Assembly: GCA_033297075.1 (NCBI GenBank)
Contig: MU858072.1
Location: 1 to 64,000, forward strand
Direction of reading: 5' to 3'
DNA: 64,000 nt
Source of the DNA: Rhypophila decipiens
Lineage: Eukaryota > Ascomycota > Sordariomycetes > Sordariales > Naviculisporaceae
Position numbers and translations under genes: made by a program. This document shows, in pieces, positions 24,973 through 36,781 of the stretch. Position 1 is the first letter of the stretch, and every line of letters begins with the position of its first letter. A model generated the notes under the pieces. The model was given only the letters and a program-made list of their open reading frames with translations, was not told the origin of the DNA and searched no databases.

Positions 24973-25293
24973 CAAACTGTACAGCTTACCTACCCGGTAT
25001 CTTTCTGGCATTCACTTGACCTTTGTAGACTCGTTCAGTATCTTGGCCATCCGCTCATAAGGTATGCAGCTCTCAAGATTATAGCCTCTCCCATTCCGAA
25101 CATCGGAGAGGATACAGATGCCCGCCTACAAAAAGCACTGGAGGGATATTACGACTCGAGCGCACTGTCCTCTATTGGGCTGACAGAGACTGCCAGCCAG
25201 ACAGGACCTACGACAGATGATCAACTAGATGAAGAGTCTGGGAGCGAGCGAGCGAGTTCCTTCTTTCCTCTCCTGGACAGTCCATCATCATAA
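24973..25293 (+). other. Unrecognised open frame without ATG (possible exon relic)
   Basis: A stop-free stretch of 106 codons ends at TAA 25291-25293. Its middle looks protein-like (YAALKIIASPIPNIGED, then RLQKALEGYYDSSALSS) and its end is acidic and Ser-rich. There is no ATG in frame and no clear upstream exon. I do not recognise a family. It may be an exon of a decayed gene, or chance. Confidence 0.15.
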
Positions 25294-28200
25294 CTCCACT
25301 CGAATCTAATTCGACCCATCGGTGTTGACCATCCGTCGGTTTCCTTTCTAGGTAAAAGAAAAACATACATACACAAACAGACCCAGACTCAGTAGAGTGA
25401 ATGGAGATCCAACCAGGCCATTTCTCTGGTTCGGATACTACTGACCACCAGTAACCACACACATACATATATGGGATAATCCAGATTAGGCCGTACATGA
25501 GGTACCTATTACATACATCCTACACGTATAAAACTACATCCATATCTTCACCCTCTTAATGACTACTACATGTACCCCCTCCCCCGAGGGCCGAGCCAAA
25601 CTGAAGCAGTTAAAGGGACTTGACATCCAGCCAGTCCATCTTTGTGTGTGATAAATAACCCAGCGAATAAAAAAAGACGCTACTACGTACATAGGTACAT
25701 GGGGGAACCATCGAGAGGGGGAATGGATGGAATGGCATTGTCTACATCACTTCCTTCTTGTTGAGGAGGAATCCATTTCCTTACATTGAATTATTCACGG
25801 TGTTGCTGGCTGGCTACAGGGAAGCCTGGCTAGTTACTTAGTTCATAGCTCTGTGGAGTGAATCCAGCCCATAACAACAACGCTCAGCAGCTGGATAAGA
25901 AGCTCGTCATGTGTTGTTTAACGTATCATGTACTGTCTCGGGGAAATGTGCTAATATTTCGCTGGAAAGCTCGCTAGGTCTTAACGCTGTGTGTGTGAAA
26001 TAGTCAACGCTGCCCGCGCTCTGACCACTGAGAAAAGCTACGGGGGCTTTTTGTGACTTTCTCTTGTTGATAGGTATATACCATGGGTGAATTATATAAC
26101 CCCCTAGGGAGGGACAGGAAGAAGATTTTGTCGTGGTGGGGATATGGGCGTGCGTTGGAGCTTGACTCAGCATCAAGTTGAAGGTTATTCTGCGTTCTAG
26201 ACCTATCTTGATGAGATGCATGTACAAGCTCAAGGTGACTCTGAGCTATCTGTTCGAATTCCCGCCAGAGACAGAGAGGGGGGAGAAAGAGAAAGCCATG
26301 AGGTTCGCATATTAGGCTAGGTACTGTCTTGTTTTTTCTCTTCACGTTTTCTTCTCCCTTGGATATTGTTGGGTAGTCGCTCCCTTACTCAGCTCGCCGA
26401 CTTCACTCATTCATTCGCCTGTATGAGCCTCCACCAGACATAGTAGCCTGACCTTCCGTTGCGGGAGTGCTCAAGAGAAATACCGCGGAACAGGTCAAAT
26501 CTTGCGTCCGAGTCTCACTCCTCCGTCTTCGGTGAGTATACACCATACAAATAGTAGTCCCCAACAAAAGATGCAGTACCGACGTCGTCATATCATATCA
26601 GGCTGCTTCGATCGCCAGAGAGAGTGCATTAGATTCGCAATCAAGGATTACCAGATTCAAGCAAATAACACCAATATATATACCCCATGCGGCAGTCAAA
26701 GGCCAAAGGAATGGTGTGTGGACGATGCTCCAGATTCACTCAACAGATTCAAATGCCGTAAATTAACCTATTCCTCGCCTCCAGTCATGGTGTCTCCAGT
26801 CACCGGGAATTATAACACGAGGATTGTTAAAGATTTTGGCGCCGTTCGTCATATATGTATCACGATACTGGCCGTATAAAAGCCTAAGCTTTCTGTCACT
26901 TGAAAGGTAACAGGTAACGTTGCAGATCATCATAGTCTTTTTCCCTTTTCCCGTTTTCCGCCAAACTCCCCAAAATGCCGGGGAAAGGACCCTTGATGGA
27001 ATATAACGCTCCAGGAGTCCGGAGGAGGCAGGTAGGTAGGTAATAAGTAATAAAAACTCGGTTCCCGGTTGAGGTACCGAAAAGACGTAACACGAACAAC
27101 ACGTCGTACACCTGTAAGGTATGTCCGGGAGCTGGGGTAAAATTTCGCTTGGAACAATTCCCGCCTAAGCTTCATTGCAGAACCGGTAGACGAGACAAGG
27201 TCCGACATCTTGTTGTTCTGTTTTTCTTTCCAGGAACCTGGAGGACCTTATATTAAGGCGACGCATATTAATGATGCAACCCATTCATTAGCTCTTTGCC
27301 TCTTTCTCCCCACTGGTCGGTGCTAGAAGTCCCGATATGAAGCCGAGTAGTAGTCCTGTGTCAGCCAAGAGTGGCAACAGTGTGATGGGATAGGTAGCCC
27401 ATCGTTTTTACCCGGGTTTTTGAGTCTCGTCTATCGTGGGGCCGGACCACCCCCATGTCCCTCCAGATCTGTCACCGGGAGCCCCAGATTCAGCTCTGGA
27501 GCTGTACCAGCAAGGCGGCACATTTTGCTGGTCACGAAACCCCCTTCGGACCGGCATTTAACCACCGAGTGGCCACCACGGGGCCTGATCATTCCGGATC
27601 GCTGGATTTTGAGATGAAATGTCATCTGTGGTTCATCTGGTCTGTCATGAGTCTCTGACGATCAGTATGTGCTCCTCTCAGATCAACAGACATGGGACGA
27701 CGGATGAACAACGGAACAAGCAGAGTTCCATGGTGAGACCCCGATCCTTTTCGCTTGAAAATCGGCGACCGAGTAATTGCATGCCGCAGTCAAACTAGTT
27801 GCCGCGTGATTTTCTGTCGAAGTTTTCGAGAAGCCCCTTCAGGTGGATTTGCCCGAGGGCAAAGATTGGCCGAGGAGGCGGAGAGCCAAAGTATTTGGCA
27901 GGTTGCAGTTTGGGGAAACAATTAGCCGCAGTTTCAAACTCGCTTCTTGCATGCAGAGTGACCACACTAATGACAGGCTAGACAACGAGAACCACTCGGC
28001 TCTTGTTGACCAGTCCGGAAACTCCATTGTGTTATAACCAGTGTCCGGGCGAGACCAAAGGAATGCTGTATAGACCACAGGGGAGACTCAAGTGCGATAC
28101 TCCATATGTCAGGACAAGGAGATGTTAGTCCCCTTGGCCATTGTCTGGCTGCAGCAGACTTCTGGGAGCAGGGCCTGGATATGTACCACCCAAGGGTAGT

Positions 28201-31200
28201 AGCATGGCACCCTTGACGGAGATTGTCCGATTGACGTCCTCAACATTGAAGCATTCCTGGATGATCGACGCAGCATCAACGACTGGGGATTGGATACTGT
28301 CCAAAGACTCATGATGGTTGCCGCGAGTCACAGCCAACAATGGCCATGGCCCACGCCAGCCACCAGAGCAACAGCGTAATCGACAGGCGACACGCATTGA
28401 AGGTCAACCTCATGCTGTGATAGGGCAGAGCATAGCATGCTCGGTTGGTCAATGACAGGTGTCTGAGCCAGGTGTTAGCGGAGGAACGGGTGAGTGTGAT
28501 GACAAGTCCATCGTCAACGACAACTACCGACACATGCAACCGACCTATTGGGTTCTCGAAGGAGGAGGAGCATGAACGCAGGGCGGAAGGTGCGGAGCGA
28601 ACCCCAGGATTGCCAGATGGCACAATATTAACATATAGTTCTGGGGTTCTGGGGAGTGGACACAAGTCGTAGGCGGGCGATGGGGATGTGCCGTTCCTTT
28701 GCTCTGTCGGCCTCCGGTCAACCAGTCTTTTAGGTGGTAGTGCAGCAGACGCGTGGAGGGATCCCCAAGCGCGCACCGAAGCTGGACCGCGCGCATGTAT
28801 TGTCAGGTACATAGGCAAGTAGGCAGTCGGGGAGCTGACCGAGTTGCGACCAGGAGGTGGTACTGCGTTGACGTGGAGGTTGGTTAACCTGAGGGTCGAT
28901 CAGAGTGATGACACTCTGGCCGTGAACTAAGATATTGCTACGGCATAATATGTCAAATATTAAACCGACAGGGGTCTGCAAGTTGATACTGTATGGAAGC
29001 AGGCTGTAATCTTTAGCCGGACCATCAACGGACTGGTGTGGTGATTTACCTCGTCCAGGTTCTTGGAGACTCCACTATGGCACTTAACACTTGGCCAGGT
29101 ATTTTCACACCACTCGGATATTTTATCGACTCGGCTATTCCCTTGGTGACTTTGTGCGTTTCACCGGATTTTTCCCACCAAGGCGCGAATTTGGAATGCC
29201 ATAGGCGAAAACAGGCAGAGGCTCTCTCGAAGAGAGGAGACTGGTAGGTGGTCACTGCTTGGCCCAAGGAAGCCGAGCATCTCGAGGGCTTCTGGAAGCA
29301 TGGTGCCAAGGAAGATAGATGAGAACCTGAAAGCACGCGTTTGCTTGTTTTGATCTCCGGTCTGTCTTGGGTTTCCTCGAAATATCGTCCGGATAGTAGG
29401 TTGAGACCCTGTAGCAGCAGACCATGCTTCGCCATTCCTCACTGCATCTAGTAGTTGCATCTGATAAGCACCAAAGATGTCCCGTCTGCTCCATAAAGAA
29501 CCAGAGATGGCGCAGCGCCTACCTGCCCGGGCCTCAGTCAATGGATATTGCTATGCCCCGCCGCTGGACTTGCCACAGCGAATGAGTGTATCGTGAAGGA
29601 GGTCGCCCAGCCATTGCTGACAAGTGCCAATGAAGTCTAGACTCGCGCCCAAGAGCATGCAAGGCTCGGGACCGACGACGACAGACGGTACATGGCCTTT
29701 GTTATAATACTAGGGCGGCTTATTTTTCGGCGCATAGTATGGTAACCGCTGGTGATATTCATATCTAGACTCAAGTCAGTTAGGCCGTCGGTCTCTATGG
29801 GGGAGGAATATACGCACGCAGTTTCGGGAGGGCAGGCCGCAAAGCCAATAGAAGACGGCGATACATGGGACGATACCAGAACGGCAATGCTTATGAGATG
29901 ATTATGTTTTAGGGAGGCCATTGCGTAGGCCATTACGGGAGGCTATTTCTGTGCCGTGTCGAGCCAGGAAACTCCCGCGACTTGCCCAGGGTCCGAGGCA
30001 CATCCGCCTCTGACCTGTGCAGCAAACTCGAGTTGCGGTTCGTTCTGGTGTGTGGTTGATGGTTCATAGGGCCGTCTCCGTCCACCTTGGCGACAGTGGG
30101 AGCGTGTTTGATCCAAATTAGGGGCAACTTCAGTATCGCGGGGTATGCAGCACATCTGTTTGGTTCGCCATTCTTGACTCGACGACATCATATGAAGGTG
30201 ACGATCTCCATGTCATGGTGGTAACCCGCCTCCTCCACATCCAACTGGTCTGTCTGCCTGACTGCTTGTCTTGTCCGTCAGGTGGAGCATGTCCCGTTGG
30301 ATCTGATAAAGTGGTAATATCGTCGTGTTCATTGAGCATGCGTCTAGCCAATAAGGGACTAGCTGGATCAGTTGGGGAGGACCAGGAAAGGAACTAAGAT
30401 CGGAAAGAAGGTGTTGCGTTCCAGAAAGAGAGGCGTAGCTGCGAACCAGAAAGTCTTGATTCAGCTTGTTGGTCTGACTTGAAATTAGCATCAGAAGAAG
30501 TGGCCTTGACCTGCAACACAACATTAACGGGTTGACGCCTGCTGTTCAGGGCGGCAGCTGGGGGCAGGTGGGGGAGCAGCTGCTGTCGGCCGTGCGGGTA
30601 AGAACCAGATCCCGTTGCTTGTCCAAAACGGGAAGTGGAGGGCCGGACCGTTCAAAGTTCGGCGCCTCTTTTAACAACCTTGTTTTGATGAACAATGGAA
30701 GGTACGGTGGACTTTGAGTTTGCAAGAATACATTGGTCCCCTAAAACAAGCTCATCAGAATTTGGAATGAACCTATTTGCATTTATTACATGCAACACCG
30801 TTCCCCTTTCTCCCAACATGACATCTGGCTTGCACTGTCAACCTTGTACCCCAGCTAACCTATCTTTTTCTCACCTCTCAGTCTCGGGAAATTAAATAGC
30901 ACCCGCGCGTTACGTTGACGTTGTCGACGCCGCCGCACACCGAAGAAAAGTGCACTCAATCCTGGTATCAATGCCTGCAACGAGCTAATTTTTCTCTCCT
31001 ACGCCGCACGAGGGCCGCTTGCCGGCGTCCAGGCACGGGACGATCAGGCCCCACTCCATCCTCTGCCGAAACGGCACAGCAGGTTGAAGGGTGCTGACTG
31101 CTGAGTGACAGAAGGCTTGTTGAAGCCAGCCAGCGGTTTCAGGGGGGCCACGCACCTTTTATCGGACCCTCATCGGTCTTCGCCCAACCTCCACTCTCCG

Positions 31201-34200
31201 CCCGGACACGGCGGTACCACGCTTTCATTTCGGCACCGAGAGCTTCCCTTGATTTCCACAACCACCGAGACGAGACTGAGTATCAGCGATGACGGGAACT
31301 GTGTGTGGTGTGTCGATGCCTGTGCATTCTGTCATGACTCTTTGTGTCTGAGTGGACAGGATGTGAAGCTCGCATCGTGGTGAGCGTGTAGGCGCGCAAA
31401 TTAGGTGTGCTTGGCTTGGTGCATGGCTCCCGAGGTGGCCGTATGCGCGGATCACTGGGGATGTGCTCCGTTACAGTCTTGACAACCAGGCCCTTGGATC
31501 TTTGTCCTCCTGGGCTGGATGCCAGGATCAAAGATCGCAGCCAATACAGGGCCGAATGCCTCCCGGAGTGTCGTACGCAGGACGCTCCAAATTGCGTGAC
31601 AGCGGTCCCAGTGTCCGGGCTCATCGTCGCGAGGCGGGTCAACTGTGTGAGTGTCTTTTCTGTTCTTTCCTCGAACTCCAGTCATATGTCACGGCAAAAA
31701 TAATAAAAAATTGAGATATGATGGATGGCCGCTGTTCGTAACAGCACAACCGGATCAACAAGACAGGTTAGGCCTTCCGAGCCAGTCGTCCCTGCCGCCC
31801 AAGTGCTGCCAGGCTTTGGAGATCTCACTTCGCTCACAAGCGTTGCTGCATCTCTGAGACCCCAGGCTTGGCGATAGACACCACATATCCAGGTTAGCCA
31901 TAAACAGTTTAAGCGGCATTCCATCCTCCCCGCTCTAGGGCCCCCTCCCCCCCAATTTGTTCAACTGTGGGGCAAGGCAGGTAAACCGGGAATCAGGGTC
32001 GCATCGGATCCAACCATGGGTGTTGACGAACCCCAGCCCCGGCCGTGTCAAGCCAGGACAAGGACCCCTGCGCACAACCACGAAACGTCCAACACGCCAG
32101 CACGCCTGTTGGATTTTTTTTTTAATATTGTACAACAAGGACAGGTGTTGATCCCCGAGAGTGGGAATGTAGAATCAGCCAGCCGGTCTGCCGTCATTTC
32201 TTGCGTTGTTACGTTGAGATGTTCCATACCACCAGTCACACTCAGTATCTCTCTCACTAGCGAGAAGAGGAGAAACAAGACCTGCTCTGGACTAGCCATC
32301 ATCCATTTTACAAGATGGAAGGAACCCGGCAAGACAAAAGAAATGACACCGCAAGGACCACCACTATCACAACTAAAAAGCCCATGTAGACCTCGATCTC
32401 TTGTGTGGCGGGTGCTGGGACTTGGCAGTTTGGCAAGGCAAACACTGCTACCTATCCGTCAATAGATATACATCGGCGATATCAGTCCTCTGCGCTGAAA
32501 CATGGCAAGCGGCCTATCTTGACTGGACCGAACTTAAAAAGGGAACTAAAAGCGGGATAAGAGACAGGTCAGCGTCAATGTGTGTGCAGTTTGTGAAACA
32601 ACGGTCCGTGAAACATTTTGGACAATTGAACCACCGAGTACCGACCGAACGACTATTGAAAGATTCCTGAAGTTCACATTGGACCGGATAGTCGGCGATT
32701 GAGTCTGTGGGCGGACTATCGACCGAGCGTCAGGTGTGCCACGGTTGAAACCGTACATACAGAACAGCTGATACCGTATTTACATATCACTAGTGTACGC
32801 AGTGCATTGCTTACCTGGTAGGTGGATATGCGGCAAAAGACAAGTGTGATATCCGTACACTAAAAAGCTTATGTGTATGGGTAGATCTGCCGAGGCGCTC
32901 AGCCAAGGACAATCTAAACAGCGATGAGCCCTGTATAGGGGACTTGCGTGTCGTATTCAGATTGGCAGCCACGGAGAAACTGCCTTGGTAAGCGGGTGAC
33001 ACGAACAATACTTTGATACCATCGTCATCCTTGTCGTCGAGACTAACTCACATTGACTAGTGTAAGTTTGTTTGTTCGACGACGTCTTCTTGGTGGCGGC
33101 GGATAGAGACTGCACTTCCTGGTGGCTGCCTTGGTCCCTTGGATGTGATATACCTTCCTGCCGTTGGTGATAAAGCAATTGTTGTATAGAGTAAAACAAA
33201 TTAGATCTGGGACTAATCTTAGCTTCTTCCTTGTTCACCACAAGTGCCTCATTCGTTAACTTTCACATCATTCATGACTCCATCAAATTATCGATTCAAG
33301 ACCTTCCTCTAAACTGCTCACCACGCCACACAGCTCCTGTGATCTACTTATTCATCTAAACAATAAAGCCGGCAAATGCTTTCTCACAAAAGTTCTCAAG
33401 TGGCACGTGTGGTGGTTGGTGTGTGCACCCCCGGTCCGGTATGATACAGGTTAATATTCACGGAACCGAAAAAAAGAGGATACCCTCCTTCTCTCCACGT
33501 CCAATAGACCCCAAGTTCCAACGTTAGTGGAGTCTTTTTATGTGAGGGCGGCAGGTGAGTATGGTCGTGGAAGTAGGTGTTCGTGTCGGAGAGGGACGGC
33601 ACGGCTATTTACACGGGCGACACGGGCGGGCGGCGGAGCCTTCAACTTTTTTAACATTGTAGGAAGGAGCAACGTGATGACGGGTGTGTTCGGAGACGGG
33701 ATGAGCGGCGTTGCTAACTAGTTACCTTGGCTGATGTGTCAGGCCAGGTGGTTGAGTTGATCTCAACGCAGCAAGATATTTGAATGACTGGTGATGTTGA
33801 TCAGTCTCTGGGGCTGTAGTAACCGGATGTACATTACAATACGGGACTTCCGGTATGGCACGAAACCAGATCTGCACTCAGCAGGCGAGATAAGCGCAAT
33901 GCGGGTTCCGCTGGCATGGATTCAATATTGATGGATACTGATAGGTTCGTAACCATTCGAAATCTGATAAGAGACAGTCCACGAGCAACTCGCTTAACAA
34001 TCCATACCGTATCCGTACGAGTTAGGTATCCATACAGAGTACATACATCACAACATACATACCCAGGGCATTGATATGTATAAAGTTCTCTCCGCAGTAC
34101 AACTACCGGTAAGCTTTATGCACGAAAAAGAGGGCAAGAAGAGGGGATCGGTGTAGAAAGAGCAACCTGTGATTCAACCAACAGGGTACATGAAAAAGGA

Positions 34201-36781
34201 ATATATGACCGCCCAACCAGAACGGCGGGAAAAGGAGGCCGGTGGACAAGACGAGGCTATCGTCTGCCAAGAGATCGCAAAGATCTTACCTAAAGCTTGC
34301 CATCATCCGCGAACTATTCCAAACTTGGCAAATTGGGCAATGAGTTGCGGTACTAGAGGGCGTTGTTCAGGAAGTGACAATCTGGTACGGGCTACGGACG
34401 AGGAGCTCGCCGGGTATGAGAATAGAGACTGACCACAATGGCCCGGGTGCTCTCTTAACAAGACGAAAGAAAAGAAATAAGAAAACCGGTAGACGGGCTT
34501 CTTCTTTTCTGGGAAAAAGTGCCGGGTGTGTTTGAGGAGAGTTCGGGGGGATTGAGGCAGAAAGACCGGCATCGACGAGATGAGGATGGAAGGCCGGCAT
34601 CCGTCCCTCATGTTTGCTCTTTGCGCATTCTGGGTTTTATGAATTCCGATATTGTTCCTGCACCCGGATCCGGTGACTCGGTTTCAGTCCTTGCACAGAT
34701 GACGATTCGTTGACTTCAGCCGGTGCTTCGGCTTGTATCTGCCTCGATATATCATATGCGGTTGTCCAGCTCGGTGACGGGAGCTGAGTGTGTGTCGAAG
34801 CCAGTACTGTATCAACATCATCCCCGTACAGTATCCGTACACACAGAGTTCCAGGCAAAAGAGATCGTCGTCTGTCCCAAATCACCAGCTAGTGGACGCC
34901 ACAACCACCCACAAACTTGTATTGTTCCATCACTCTATCGACGGTAGCGCCTCGTCATATCATCCAGGAAATGGAAATGTGGTGAATGGGCTCGTTTCCT
35001 GGTATCAATGTCAATTAGTGGGCCCTGCCCGAGTCCCCGTTAGCTTACCATTCGCTGTCAAGACAAGGGCATCCACACCGGTGCATTGTCAACTGGTCGA
35101 CTGCTGAATAGTCTCAATGCAATAGCAAGGATAAAATCGGGAATAAGAGACAAACAAGAGAAAAGAATATGATATATGATATCTGTAGTTCTTGGACTTT
35201 ATCAGTGCTTTAAGCTGGGCTGACCGAAAACTATCGGATTTATACATGGGCTGTATTATACTGTAAATTCCAAGGTTTATATATACTGTACTGTACTGTA
35301 CGTACAGCACCTGCGCGCTAAAGATGGGCTTGCATCTCTGCCACTCCCGTTTCCCAGGCTCACCAGTCTGAACCAGGCCAGCACAACTCTGGAAGTGCGT
35401 GTTGTTTGGAATGGTTCCCTTTGCACCACCCACGGAATATATGCACCTCCTCCGTATTCCGTACAAATTGGTACGTAGTGCCGTATATTGACAAGCTCCT
35501 CCTGGCAGCTGCACACGCTCTGTCCGCCAGTACCACTGTGGTATACCGTACTTGCCAACCGAATTTAGCCCTCCTGCCCCGGTCCTCCTTTCCTAGGAAA
35601 CCTTCCAGTCTTCCACTGCTTCCAGGCCGTCTTCCAGACCCGCCTCATCATGCTCCAAAGTCTGGATCCAGTTTTGCACATCCACACTGCCATCCATTGA
35701 TAATCTGGGGGAGAATGTCACCGTGTCTATTCCGTACGGTACTGCTACCCTACGACAAGTTAGTATCGCCCATTTTTGCCTGGCCCATTGACCCGCTCAC
35801 TGGATTGTCTTTCCTGACAACCCCTGTCATCCTTGTCGGGCAATCTGCAGAAGCCTTTTGTTTGGTCGAGTTCGGATCTTTGAGTCAAGGAGGTACTCAA
35901 CACTCCATTGCCCATATTATGTACCGTATCCGTACTGATCTTTCCGTCCTGAGTTCCCGGGGGAGCACTGGAGCAGCGAGGTGCCGGGCACGACAGTACC
36001 GAAAATCGAGGATGCTTTCTCGATATTACTGCCCCCCTTTCCTCTCCCACAATGGCCCACCAGCCCGGCTTTACCATATTACTTTGAAATACTCCGACTA
36101 TCCGCTACACCCTGATCTGCTGCTTGCAATATAGCAGACTTCACACCTCGTTCCCTACCCCCTGTTCCCTCACACTCGCTTGTGAAGAGCCGAGTCTTGT
36201 GTGCCTCACTGGTTCCTGCACACTTACACACCCAAACAACATATACATACCCCATACCCTCCCCCAAGTACGTATCCAACGAATTGAGGAGAAAGCCCGG
36301 ACCGATCTCGAAAGTACATACACACTCACCTGCCTACGTATACGTACATATATCACGCCTTGTGCGAGACAGACCCGACGTCTTCTAGGCTTAGCAAGCA
36401 ACACGACTGCCACCCTTTTCTTCTGATCCTGGCCACAAAGTTTGAGGCACGATATACAGTCCTGGACCAGCCATTGTCGACGAGGAACGTTGTCCTATAT
36501 TCTGCCAACCTTCTGTCACGCCTGTCCAACAGTTATATCCTCTTCTGGCACCCCGCCCTGCCCAGTCATGCGGAAAGCGTGTGCTGCTGTTATCCGTATC
36601 CCTTAGTGCAAGCAGGCCTCTTTCCGACTGAGACATTGATCCCCGAACCCCACCGCCCGGGTCTCTATTCTTGATCTCAACGCCCATTCCTCGCATGGTT
36701 GGTTACTCGAAGATTGGGTCAAGAAGCGAGAACTGAACGTGGATTGCAGGTCCAAGCCTTTTATCTGTGGCTCACTCCCAA

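Larger units (their letters stand above)
21964..36781. other. Gene-poor region of about 15 kb upstream of velC
   Basis: No intact gene was recognised on either strand. Visible items are a CTAC microsatellite (23228-23248), an unexplained open frame (24973-25293), a cluster of unrelated minus-strand open frames (about 28.1-30.1 kb) that might be decayed coding DNA, repeated CCGTATCCGTAC-like motifs (34-36 kb), and pyrimidine-rich DNA (about 35.4-36.7 kb) that is probably promoter and leader of velC. Long AT-rich, RIP-like blocks are not evident by eye. Confidence 0.55.

Noticed and set aside
28309..28818. Minus-strand open frame of 169 codons
   Set aside because: One or two frames of this length are expected by chance in 64 kb at this base composition; no motif supports it as an intact gene.
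35406..36134. Plus-strand open frame of 242 codons before velC
   Set aside because: It has no ATG near its start, a composition typical of pyrimidine-rich promoter DNA and no recognisable motifs; it lies where the velC leader is expected.
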